Shown here: piece after piece, positions 46,201-53,064 of the stretch | Layout of the letters: each line of letters opens with the position of its first letter | Numbering within the stretch: the first letter of the stretch is position 1 | Source of the DNA: an uncultured Paracoccaceae bacterium | GTDB taxonomy: Bacteria; Pseudomonadota; Alphaproteobacteria; Rhodobacterales; Rhodobacteraceae | Assembly (NCBI GenBank): GCA_938049225.1 | Contig: CALICM010000082.1 | Span: forward strand, 1 to 53,064 | Direction: 5' to 3' | Length of the DNA: 53,064 bases | Notes under the pieces: model-generated | What the model saw: only the letters and a program-made list of their open reading frames with translations | What the model was told of the DNA's origin: nothing | The model's database searches: none | Made by a program: the position numbers and the translations under genes

Positions 46201-48114
46201 ATGAAATGCACTTTGGGTGTCTGTTATTACCCCGAACATTGGCCCGAGGCGCAGTGGGCCGAAGACGCGGCCCAGATGGTCGACACCGGCTTGACCTGGG
46301 TCCGTATCGGTGAGTTTGCCTGGTCGCGGATGGAACCGACACCTGGCGATCTGCGGTTCGACTGGCTGGACCGTGCTGTCGAGACCCTGGGGGCCGCTGG
46401 CCTGAAGGTCATCATGGGCACCCCCACCGCCACGCCGCCACGCTGGATGCTGGACAAGCATCCCGACATGCTGGCGGTGGATGCGCAAGGTCGCCCGCGC
46501 AAGTTCGGTTCGCGCCGCCACTATTGTTTCAGCCACCAGGGATATCGCGCCGAATGCGCCCGCATCGTGACCCTGATGACCGAACGATACGGCGCCAATC
46601 CGCATGTCGCGGCTTGGCAGACCGACAATGAATACGGCTGTCATGATACGACCCTCAGCTATTCACCTGCGGCCCTGCAGGGCTTTCGCATCTGGCTGGC
46701 CGACCGCTATGGCCAGATCGACAGCCTGAATGCGGCTTGGGGCAACGTCTTTTGGTCGATGGAATACCACACCTACGCCGAGATCGATCTGCCAAATTTG
46801 ACGGTCACCGAACCGAACCCGTCCCATGTTCTCGACTTCCGCCGGTACAGCAGCGACCAGGTCGCGGCTTTCAACCGGGTCCAGACCGAGATCTTGCGCG
46901 CCCATACGCAAGCCCCGTTGATCCACAACTACATGGGCCGCACTTTGGAGTTCGACCATTTCGCCGTTGGCGCCGATCTGGATATCGCCAGTTGGGACAG
47001 TTATCCCTTGGGCTTTCTCGAAGACCGTTCCGACGCGGATGACGCCTGGAAACGCGCCTTCATGCGCCAGGGTGATCCGGATACGCAGGCCTTCCACCAC
47101 GACCTTTACCGCGCTGTCGGGCGGGGCCGCTGGTGGATCATGGAACAGCAGCCGGGCCCTGTGAACTGGGCCCCCTACAACCCAGCACCGCTGCCCGGCA
47201 TGGCCCGCCTGTGGGCGTGGGAAGCCTTTGCTCATGGGGCCGAAACCGTCTGCTATTTTCGCTGGCGCCAAGCCCCTTTCGCCCAGGAGCAGATGCATGC
47301 AGGCCTGTTGCGCCCTGACGGCGGGGCGGCCCCGGTCCTGGCCGAGGCCGCTCAGGTGGCCCAAGAACTCGCCGAGGCGCCGGATATCGCCACCGGTCCC
47401 GCGGATGTCGCCATCGTCTTCGACTACCAATCCGCTTGGGCCTGGGACACGCAGCCGCAAAGCGCCGATTTCGACTATTATCGTTTGATTTTCGACTTCT
47501 ACCGTGGTCTGCGCGAATTGGGACTGAACGTCGACATCCTGCCGCCCGACACTGCCGATCTGTCACCTTACAAACTGGTTCTGATACCCGGTTTGATGGC
47601 CTGGAATGACACGCTGCGAGCCGCCCTGAAAGCGCATGAAGGCCTTGCCCTGATCGGCCCGCGTAGCGGCTCCAAAGACCAGAACATGGGGATCCCAACA
47701 TCCATGCCCCCGGATCTGTCTGATCTGGGTGTGACCGTCACCCGGGTTGAATCCCTGCGCCCAGATGCCCCTGAACTGCTGGAACAATGCGGCGCTGTCC
47801 ACCTGTGGCTCGAGCATTGCGAGGGTGCGGCACATGTGTTGGAACAGACCCAGTCCGGCCACCCCGTTTTGATGCGGACGGGCAGACAGCTGTACCTGGC
47901 GGCCTGGCCCGACCCCACGGCCATGCGCCGCATTCTTGGCGACGCTGCGGCCATCGCTGGTATCCGGACGTTCCCAATGCCCCAGGGCGTTCGCCGCCGC
48001 GATGCGGGCGACCGGATCTATTACTTCAACTACAACGCAACCCCCGTGCATGTCCCCGACCTGGGGCAGGATCTGCCCCCTGCCGGTCTTGCTTGGACCA
48101 AGCAAAAAGGGTAG
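46201..48114 (+). CDS. Beta-galactosidase, glycoside hydrolase family 42
   Basis: A 637-residue cytosolic GH42 enzyme. The N-terminus Leu-Gly-Val-Cys-Tyr-Tyr-Pro-Glu-His-Trp-Pro is the GH42 signature. The acid/base is Glu144 in Thr-Asp-Asn-Glu-Tyr-Gly and the nucleophile is Glu315 in Ile-Met-Glu-Gln-Gln-Pro-Gly. A trimerisation domain (about 390-580) and a C-terminal beta domain follow. The gene ends the operon, 32 bases after dgoA. Together with the GH36 enzyme it lets the cell release galactose from both anomers. Confidence 0.95.
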   Translation: MKCTLGVCYYPEHWPEAQWAEDAAQMVDTGLTWVRIGEFAWSRMEPTPGDLRFDWLDRAVETLGAAGLKVIMGTPTATPPRWMLDKHPDMLAVDAQGRPRKFGSRRHYCFSHQGYRAECARIVTLMTERYGANPHVAAWQTDNEYGCHDTTLSYSPAALQGFRIWLADRYGQIDSLNAAWGNVFWSMEYHTYAEIDLPNLTVTEPNPSHVLDFRRYSSDQVAAFNRVQTEILRAHTQAPLIHNYMGRTLEFDHFAVGADLDIASWDSYPLGFLEDRSDADDAWKRAFMRQGDPDTQAFHHDLYRAVGRGRWWIMEQQPGPVNWAPYNPAPLPGMARLWAWEAFAHGAETVCYFRWRQAPFAQEQMHAGLLRPDGGAAPVLAEAAQVAQELAEAPDIATGPADVAIVFDYQSAWAWDTQPQSADFDYYRLIFDFYRGLRELGLNVDILPPDTADLSPYKLVLIPGLMAWNDTLRAALKAHEGLALIGPRSGSKDQNMGIPTSMPPDLSDLGVTVTRVESLRPDAPELLEQCGAVHLWLEHCEGAAHVLEQTQSGHPVLMRTGRQLYLAAWPDPTAMRRILGDAAAIAGIRTFPMPQGVRRRDAGDRIYYFNYNATPVHVPDLGQDLPPAGLAWTKQKG

Positions 48115-48126
48115 GTTTGTAAATCA

Positions 48127-48145
48127 GGGATCGGACACCGATCCC
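48127..48145 (+). terminator. Hairpin after the galactoside operon
   Basis: An 8-base stem GGGATCGG / CCGATCCC (48127-48134, 48138-48145) with a 3-base loop lies 12 bases after the beta-galactosidase stop. No T run follows, so it is a weak or Rho-assisted terminator candidate, or an mRNA 3' end stabiliser. Confidence 0.4.
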
Positions 48146-48169
48146 ACCTCTCGACACCGATGGACCTGC

Positions 48170-48504
48170 ATGAACCCACGCAAGCGCGGGACTTCTGTCG
48201 AATGGCCAACGCTTGGCCTGATCCTCGTCACCTATGGCGCGTGGGGCCTGAGCGTTATCAATCCCTTGGCGTTGCCGCTCTGGGCTTTGATCCCCCTCCT
48301 GTCGGTTACCCAGAAAGCCACTATTTCGACCCCGCGCACTACCGCCAATTCTGCGGCCCGATCCGGCTGATCCTCTGTCTGAACAATACTTTGCTGGGCC
48401 GCCTTATCTTGGGTCCGGCGATTGGGATCCAGGGGTTCTTGCGCGTCAATGGCCGCAGGGTCGGCGCCTGCTGCGGCGCGTGCCCGGTACGACCCGCGAC
48501 CTGA
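48170..48504 (+). pseudogene. Decayed fatty acid desaturase
   Basis: The first frame, from ATG 48170, gives a typical desaturase start (Val-Glu-Trp-Pro-Thr-Leu-Gly-Leu-Ile, then a hydrophobic helix ending Leu-Leu-Ser-Val-Thr). Near 48300 the match jumps to another frame: Glu-Ser-His-Tyr-Phe-Asp-Pro-Ala-His-Tyr, then Leu-Asn-Asn-Thr-Leu-Leu-Gly-Arg-Leu-Ile-Leu-Gly-Pro-Ala. In intact family members about 60-70 residues with the first two His boxes lie between these two parts; here they are missing. The C-terminal part is also gone. A deletion with frameshift explains it. Confidence 0.68.
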
Positions 48505-48812
48505 AGGTGTTGACCATGAGCAAACCGACCCTCGCCCTGCCGCTGATCACCGGTCAAATGCCCTGGCACCGCTGATCCAAAGGGCACTTATCCAAATGAT
48601 CGTGCCCACCCAGCCTCGCATTCGGCTGGGGCTGCGCAGTTTCATTCCGCTTGTGCCCAAGGCCTACCTCGACTGAGGTTCTGGCCAGCGTTGCGCCGCA
48701 ACCCCTTTCGCCCTCAGAAAGCACAAGCCCCTCGCCAAGAGCGGCCCGGCCTTGCGCGCCCGCTATTCCTGCGTAACAGAAGGGGCCACGCAATTGATCA
48801 GGGGTTGTTACG
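48505..48812. other. Gene-poor degenerate stretch after the desaturase remnant
   Basis: About 300 bases without a convincing gene. An ATG at 48516 with AAGGTG upstream opens a 19-codon frame (Met-Ser-Lys-Pro-Thr-Leu-Ala-Leu ... Trp-His-Arg, stop) that may be the head of a lost gene. A 7-base inverted repeat CCCAGCC / GGCTGGG (48609-48615, 48624-48630) lies in the middle and could be the remains of a terminator or a dispersed palindrome. Confidence 0.4.
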
Positions 48813-49706
48813 CTGGAGCTTTGGATCCCCATCACGGTCGCCGCGGCGTTCAGCCAGAACCTGCGCTTCATGCTGCAAAAGTCTCTCAAAGGCCGTTTGT
48901 CGACCCTGGGCGTGACCTTCTCGCGCTTTGTGTTTGCCGCGCCCCTGGCGTGGTTGGTCGTCACGGTCCTGATGCTGCGCCCAGGGGCGGTGTGGCCAGG
49001 TCTGACCCCCGCTTTTGCCGCCTATGCCAGCGTCGGCGCCTTGGCGCAGATCATTGCCACGGCCCTGTTGGTCGCCCTTTTTTCGCTGAAAAACTTCGCC
49101 GTGGGGATCACCTTTTCCAAGACCGAGACGGTTATGACCGCGCTGCTGTCCGCCGCAATCCTGGCCGAGCCGGTGGGGGGTGGTGCGTGGATCGCGATCC
49201 TGGTGACCGTGGCGGGGGTGATCGCGATGTCCGGCTTGCCAAGCCCGGGCAAGCTGGCCAGCGGGATCTTTGGCCGCGCCGCGTTGATCGGGATCACCTC
49301 GGGCGTGATCTTTGCGATGGCGTCGATCGGCTATCGCGGGGCGTCGCTGTCGCTGAACCAAGGCGACTTTCTGATCCGCGCGGCTGTCACCCTGGCAATG
49401 GTCACCACATTTCAGACCTTGGTGATGGCGCTTTGGCTGGCTGTCCGCGAACGGGGCGAAGCCACCCGCGTCCTGCGGGCTTGGCGGGTCGGTATTTGGG
49501 TCGGCCTGACCGGTATGCTGGGCTCGCTCGGGTGGTTTACCGCCTTCACCTTGCAAAACGCGGCCTATGTCAAAGCCGTCGGCCAGGTCGAATTGGTGTT
49601 CACCGTCGCGGCCTCGGTCTTTTTCTTTCGCGAGCGGATCAGCCGGGCCGAGGCGATCGGTATCCTTCTGATCCTGGCGGGCATTCTGGGCCTTGTGCTA
49701 AGCTGA
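48813..49706 (+). CDS. EamA/DMT-family membrane transporter with probable non-ATG start
   Basis: A protein of about 297 residues with ten predicted helices in two EamA repeats, a drug/metabolite-type exporter of unknown substrate. The first ATG is at 48870, but in-frame codons upstream encode Glu-Leu-Trp-Ile-Pro-Ile-Thr-Val-Ala-Ala-Ala-Phe-Ser-Gln-Asn-Leu-Arg, the expected first helix of this family. An in-frame stop lies at 48795-48797 and no ATG, GTG or TTG occurs in between. CTG 48813 (or ACG 48810) has AGGGG about eight bases upstream and is my proposed start. The gene is followed after four bases by the DUF2332 gene. Confidence 0.78.
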   Translation: MELWIPITVAAAFSQNLRFMLQKSLKGRLSTLGVTFSRFVFAAPLAWLVVTVLMLRPGAVWPGLTPAFAAYASVGALAQIIATALLVALFSLKNFAVGITFSKTETVMTALLSAAILAEPVGGGAWIAILVTVAGVIAMSGLPSPGKLASGIFGRAALIGITSGVIFAMASIGYRGASLSLNQGDFLIRAAVTLAMVTTFQTLVMALWLAVRERGEATRVLRAWRVGIWVGLTGMLGSLGWFTAFTLQNAAYVKAVGQVELVFTVAASVFFFRERISRAEAIGILLILAGILGLVLS

Positions 49707-49710
49707 TCCG

Positions 49711-50760
49711 ATGACCACGGAACAAACCGTCCGCACCGCCTTTGCCGACCAAGCCCGATGGTGTGACCAACTGGGCTCACCCTTCACCGCCCAATTGATG
49801 CGGGTGCTGGGTGAAAGCCTGCACCCCGGCACCCCGGTTGCCGACCGGGTCTTGGGGTGGCAGGGCGATCCGAATGCTATGGCCGACAGTGTGCCCTTGC
49901 GTCTTGCTGGCGCGCTGCACGCACTGGTGCGCGCAGGGCAGGCGCCGGATCTCGCCAGTTTGTACCCGCCCGCACCGCTGCCTGACGGCCCACTTCTGGC
50001 ACGCACCGCTCTGGCCACCCTCGCCACACACAACGAAACGGTTTTGGAAACCCTTGAATACGCGCCGCAGACGAACGAGCCCGGCCGAGCGGCGGCCCTT
50101 TATGCCGGACTGCTCTATGTTGCTGCGCTATATCCGTGGCCCATCGAGCTTTTGGAGTTGGGCGCCAGCGCGGGTCTCAACCTGATCCCCGACCGCTATC
50201 GTTATACCTTTGGGCGTCAGGGCTATGGTGATCCTGCCTCGCCCGTTCATCTGGCGCCGCGTTGGACCGGTCCGGCACCGCCCCAAGCGCGGGTAGAAAT
50301 TGTCGAACGCCGGGGCTGCGATCTGAACCCGCTGGATATCCAAGATCCAGAGCAGCGGGCGCGGCTCCTGTCATATATATGGCCTGACCAAATTGAGCGT
50401 CTGGCCCGGGCCGAGGGGGCCGTGGCCCTTGCCCTGCAGGATCCGCCAAGGCTGGATCAAGCCGATGCTGCCGATTGGCTGGACATTCAACTCGCGACAC
50501 CGCGACCGCCCCAGACAACTCGGGTGGTCTGGCACTCGATCGCCGCGCAGTATTTCCCCAAGGCCGTCCAAATGCAGATTGCGACGGCTTTGCAGGCCGC
50601 TGCCGCCAAAGCGACTCCCGAAGCCCCTTTGGCGCATTTGGCGTTTGAGCAAGATGGCAAACAAGGCCCCGCCCTGACCTTGGCGGTTTGGCCCAATGGT
50701 ACCAAGCAGACCCTGGCCACTGGAAATGCCCATGTTCAGCGTCTGAACTGGGTGGTCTGA
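49711..50760 (+). CDS. DUF2332 domain-containing protein
   Basis: A 349-residue soluble protein that matches the DUF2332 family: an N-terminal Phe-Ala-Asp-Gln-Ala-Arg-Trp-Cys segment, a Leu-Leu-Glu-Leu-Gly-Ala-Ser-Ala-Gly-Leu-Asn-Leu motif near residue 150, Arg-Arg-Gly-Cys-Asp-Leu-Asn-Pro-Leu near residue 198 and a Tyr-Ile-Trp-Pro-Asp-Gln segment near residue 222. The Leu-Gly-x-Ser-Ala-Gly motif resembles the SAM-binding loop of methyltransferases, but no function is known to me. It is translated right after the EamA gene. Confidence 0.85.
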   Translation: MTTEQTVRTAFADQARWCDQLGSPFTAQLMRVLGESLHPGTPVADRVLGWQGDPNAMADSVPLRLAGALHALVRAGQAPDLASLYPPAPLPDGPLLARTALATLATHNETVLETLEYAPQTNEPGRAAALYAGLLYVAALYPWPIELLELGASAGLNLIPDRYRYTFGRQGYGDPASPVHLAPRWTGPAPPQARVEIVERRGCDLNPLDIQDPEQRARLLSYIWPDQIERLARAEGAVALALQDPPRLDQADAADWLDIQLATPRPPQTTRVVWHSIAAQYFPKAVQMQIATALQAAAAKATPEAPLAHLAFEQDGKQGPALTLAVWPNGTKQTLATGNAHVQRLNWVV

Positions 50761-50793
50761 TATTCGCGATCCGTTAGATGTCGGGGTTCGACG

Positions 50794-51258
50794 CTATAAC
50801 CACCAATAGGGTATCCATTTGCGTCGCAACCAGCCGCCCACGCTGAAATGATCGCGGTGGATCAGCAGCACAAGGGCGATCATGGCGCCCAGAACGGCAA
50901 GGTCGATCACCGGGTTGCGGTTCACTGGGAAACCCCGGTCATTCACTGCGAAGGGATCCAAGAACCGCTCCCACCGACGCAGTACCGTGAAGAGATGCAT
51001 CACGGCCATCGCCCCATAGGCGAAAGGCCGAAAGATCCCAACAAGGGCGAGGGCCAACAGGAATAACTGCACGCCTGCGATCCCGTAAACCTGGATCAGG
51101 CTGAGGTCCATGTCGTCGAAATGTCGGGCAAGTTGTTGGTACTGACCCGGTGTGATCACCTTGTGGATCGCCCAGAGGAACAGAAACCAAATCAGCCCCA
51201 ACCGCAGGATCAGTATCGCAAGCGCGTCACGGTTGTCGTCAAATGTCAGCTTGTTCAA
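50794..51258 (-). CDS. Small DoxX-like integral membrane protein
   Basis: A protein of about 154 residues with four hydrophobic helices (about 12-30, 55-78, 82-98, 118-136) and a basic C-terminal tail ending Trp-Trp-Leu. The pattern of helices and a Leu-Arg-Leu-Gly-Leu-Ile-Trp first helix is DoxX-like, but the match is general. I propose TTG 51258, since GGGGGG lies seven bases upstream and the preceding open frame (GTG 51321) looks non-coding. No partner gene is close; it lies next to dmsC in the same direction, 77 bases after it. Confidence 0.62.
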   Translation of the reverse strand: MNKLTFDDNRDALAILILRLGLIWFLFLWAIHKVITPGQYQQLARHFDDMDLSLIQVYGIAGVQLFLLALALVGIFRPFAYGAMAVMHLFTVLRRWERFLDPFAVNDRGFPVNRNPVIDLAVLGAMIALVLLIHRDHFSVGGWLRRKWIPYWWL

Positions 51259-51335
51259 CGGTTTACCCCCCACCCACCCTTTAGACTGCGCGTAGCATGG
51301 CCAAGGGACAGACCGGATCACATTTGCGTGCGTCT

Positions 51336-52211
51336 TTATCGCTTGCCGTAGTAGAGCCCGACGACATGTTCAGCCTCGGCAAAGAACAGCCAGCGCGCGA
51401 TCAACAGACCCGCAATATGGCTCAGCACGATCACTCCGGCGAGCATGTGCTTCACTTCAAAGATGACACCCAATGCCAGCGGCAGGCCCACCATAAGGGC
51501 AAAAGCGATGATGCGCAGCTTGGTGCTGTGTTTGCGACCAATGACAAACACCATCTCTTTCAGCAGGTAATTGCTGCCCGTATGTGGCGGCTCTAAAAGG
51601 CGCACCTGGCCCAGATGCCCCAGTCCCGTTGCGGTTTCCATCGTGGTGCCGGAGGCTGCCAATGCCTGATCCCCCTGCCACCAGACAATGAGTTGCACAG
51701 CACCCAGGGCGGCGAGAAGCCACAGCGCCAGGGTCACCTTGCCCGCCAACAGGGCACCGCCTGCCAACGAAAAAAGGATAAATAGGACAGGTGTTAAGGG
51801 TTGGCTCCAGCGTGGCACTGTTTTCAGTTGCCCATAGATCATCGCGGTGCAAATGACGGTGATCAGGGCCAAGGCTGCCGCCAGCCCGCCTAGAACGGGT
51901 AAGGTCACGCCAAAGACAACTATTAACCCCGCGTAGGCCCCGAAGCAGACCAAAGCGGCGACCGCCGCAACCCCCTCGCGCGACAACCAAGACGAGCGCC
52001 ACTGGCGAAAGGCTTTGATCGCGCGCTCGGGGTGTCCCAGGTGCAAGGTCGAGGACAGCAGGCCACCGACGCTGAGCGCCAGCGCCAGTGCGGAAAATAC
52101 CGCCATGACCCAGCCCCCCTTTGCCGGTGGGGCGAGGCCCAGAAAGACCATCAGACCGAAACCCAGGCCCGACAGCGCGGTGAACAGAATGATCGAAGGG
52201 GCCGGGTGCAT
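51336..52211 (-). CDS. dmsC: DmsC-family membrane anchor subunit of a molybdopterin oxidoreductase
   Basis: A 291-residue polytopic protein with about eight helices, the DmsC/DMSO reductase anchor family. A Ser-Thr-Leu-His-Leu-Gly-His-Pro-Glu-Arg segment near residue 57 and Arg-Gln-Trp-Arg-Ser-Ser-Trp-Leu-Ser-Arg-Glu-Gly near residue 70 are family landmarks and hold the likely quinone-side residues. It anchors the FeS and catalytic subunits and exchanges electrons with quinol. The start follows the dmsB stop directly, one base apart. Confidence 0.92.
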   Translation of the reverse strand: MHPAPSIILFTALSGLGFGLMVFLGLAPPAKGGWVMAVFSALALALSVGGLLSSTLHLGHPERAIKAFRQWRSSWLSREGVAAVAALVCFGAYAGLIVVFGVTLPVLGGLAAALALITVICTAMIYGQLKTVPRWSQPLTPVLFILFSLAGGALLAGKVTLALWLLAALGAVQLIVWWQGDQALAASGTTMETATGLGHLGQVRLLEPPHTGSNYLLKEMVFVIGRKHSTKLRIIAFALMVGLPLALGVIFEVKHMLAGVIVLSHIAGLLIARWLFFAEAEHVVGLYYGKR

Positions 52212-52961
52212 CTAGAGCTTCTCCAAAGCGCGGTCCAGCCAGCCGAAAAACCCGCCCGCGCCTTGCGTGCTTTCAGCCAACAACGGCCCGAGCACGTCCA
52301 ATTCGGGGCTCGTGTCTGTTTTAGGACGGGGGGGGAGGTATTTGTTCACCGGGCGCGTGCCCTGCTCGGGCATCAGATCGATCCCGCCGCGCGCCTCAAC
52401 CAATTTGAACACACCCGAGGTCGGATCGTCCAAATCGCCGAAATGCCGCGCGCCGGCGGGGCAGGTGCGGACGCACGAGGGGATGCGATCCTCTTCGGGG
52501 ATATTGTCGTTATAGATGCGATCCACGCAAAGGGTGCATTTTTTCATAACTTTTTCAACGGGATCCATCTCGCGCGCGCCATAGGGGCAAGCCCAGGCGC
52601 ACAGGCCGCAGCCGATGCAATCGCTTTCGTTGACCAGGACGATGCCATCCTCGACCCGCTTATAGCTGGCGCCGGTCGGGCAGACAGTCACGCAGGGTGC
52701 ATCTTTGCAATGCAGGCAGGATTTGGGGAAGTGGGTGACTTGGGCGGGATGGTTTTCCTGTTTGACCTCGAAGGTATGCACACGGTTGAGGAAGCTGCCA
52801 AGCGGGTCGGCGCCATAAGGATCCGTATCGGCGAGCGGGGCGCCATAGGCGCCGGTGTTCCATTCCTTGCAGCTGATCACACAGGCATGGCAGCCCACAC
52901 AGGTGTCCAGATCGATGACCAGGCCAAGGGATTTCTCGGTGCTTTGGGGGAGGGTGGTCAT
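52212..52961 (-). CDS. dmsB: DmsB-family iron-sulfur subunit of a molybdopterin oxidoreductase
   Basis: A 249-residue ferredoxin-type subunit with four [4Fe-4S] binding groups: Cys-Val-Gly-Cys-His-Ala-Cys, Cys-Leu-His-Cys-Lys-Asp-Ala-Pro-Cys, Cys-Ile-Gly-Cys-Gly-Leu-Cys and Cys-Thr-Leu-Cys. The matching Cys-Pro/Cys-Lys ends are present. It passes electrons between DmsC and the molybdenum subunit, which should lie upstream, beyond the right edge. I chose ATG 52961, preceded by AGGTG, since the frame further upstream runs through a palindromic repeat. The C-terminal 50 residues are extra and Pro-rich. Confidence 0.92.
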   Translation of the reverse strand: MTTLPQSTEKSLGLVIDLDTCVGCHACVISCKEWNTGAYGAPLADTDPYGADPLGSFLNRVHTFEVKQENHPAQVTHFPKSCLHCKDAPCVTVCPTGASYKRVEDGIVLVNESDCIGCGLCAWACPYGAREMDPVEKVMKKCTLCVDRIYNDNIPEEDRIPSCVRTCPAGARHFGDLDDPTSGVFKLVEARGGIDLMPEQGTRPVNKYLPPRPKTDTSPELDVLGPLLAESTQGAGGFFGWLDRALEKL

Positions 52962-53009
52962 TGGAACACCTGTATTTCTTGGAATGTCGGTCCTGGCGTC
53001 CAGGCCGGA

Positions 53010-53029
53010 GCGAGGGGCCAGCCCCTCGC
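53010..53029. repeat. GC-rich palindrome between dmsB and its upstream gene
   Basis: A perfect 9-base stem GCGAGGGGC / GCCCCTCGC (53010-53018, 53021-53029) with a 2-base loop, extended by partial pairing on both sides. It sits in about 100 non-coding bases upstream of dmsB. The flanking TATTTGTGGAACAAAGTGAGG looks like the tail of a dispersed intergenic repeat known to me from related genomes. Folding could set the ratio between the catalytic and iron-sulfur subunits. Confidence 0.65.
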
Positions 53030-53064
53030 GCTCCCCGGGATATTTGTGGAACAAAGTGAGGGTC

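Noticed and set aside
48752-49714. A 320-codon plus-strand frame overlapping the EamA gene
   Set aside because: It is very rich in Arg, Gly and Pro with no hydrophobic helices; the other frame gives a proper ten-helix transporter.
1-53064. CRISPR arrays, tRNA or rRNA genes, prophage or insertion sequences
   Set aside because: No regularly spaced repeats, no cloverleaf-like or rRNA-like stretch, and no transposase or integrase motif was seen while reading both strands.

Overview
The window looks like chromosome from a marine alphaproteobacterium of the Rhodobacteraceae (Roseobacter group). The basis is high GC, tight ATGA-overlapping operons, an fhs/folD pair, a DmsB/DmsC pair, short family-typical intergenic palindromes, and protein sequences that read throughout like that family. 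No lineage marker such as rRNA is present, so this is an inference. I found no tRNA, rRNA, CRISPR array, intact insertion sequence or phage gene.

Region 1 (1-7.5 kb) is core and housekeeping: the 3' end of fhs, a sulfotransferase-like gene coupled to an OsmC-family gene, folD, then on the minus strand an AAA ATPase, an NAD-binding oxidoreductase, a ligase-associated Lhr-type helicase and its PdeM phosphoesterase partner.

Region 2 (7.6-25.7 kb) is the most interesting part. A Tad/Flp pilus locus on the minus strand (two Flp pilins, CpaB, CpaC, an OmpA-like lipoprotein, CpaE, CpaF, TadB, TadC, two TPR lipoproteins, prepilin peptidase) is flanked by sugar-lipid genes. On one side is a GT-C-like integral membrane glycosyltransferase candidate. 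On the other are a lytic transglycosylase, a HAD-UbiA fusion resembling decaprenyl-phosphate phosphoribosyltransferase, DprE2-like and DprE1-like epimerase subunits, and a YbhN/AglD-like membrane protein. Together these look like a polyprenyl-phosphoryl-D-arabinose (DPA) pathway, as known from mycobacterial cell-wall synthesis, beside a pilus machine. The hypothesis is an arabinofuranosylated Flp pilus or a related surface glycan. The minor pseudopilins TadE/F/G are not in the window.

Region 3 (25.8-36.4 kb) is mixed metabolism: a GFA-family protein, a decayed GNAT acetyltransferase, a two-subunit 3-oxoacid CoA-transferase, a racemase-like protein, a histone-deacetylase-family amidohydrolase, an orphan ParA, RidA, two late cobalamin genes, an M48 lipoprotein protease, a GMC oxidoreductase with a Tat-exported partner, and a polysaccharide deacetylase of lower GC.

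Region 4 (36.6-48.1 kb) is a coherent galactoside utilisation locus. An IclR regulator and an ABC ATPase face a divergent operon of binding protein, two permeases, GH36 alpha-galactosidase, a galactose-dehydrogenase-like SDR, DgoK, DgoA and GH42 beta-galactosidase. This is the oxidative De Ley-Doudoroff route, although the lactonase and galactonate dehydratase are not here.

Region 5 (48.1-53.1 kb) holds a decayed fatty acid desaturase, an EamA transporter with a probable non-ATG start, a DUF2332 protein, a small DoxX-like membrane protein, and the DmsC and DmsB subunits of a molybdopterin oxidoreductase whose catalytic subunit should lie just beyond the right edge.
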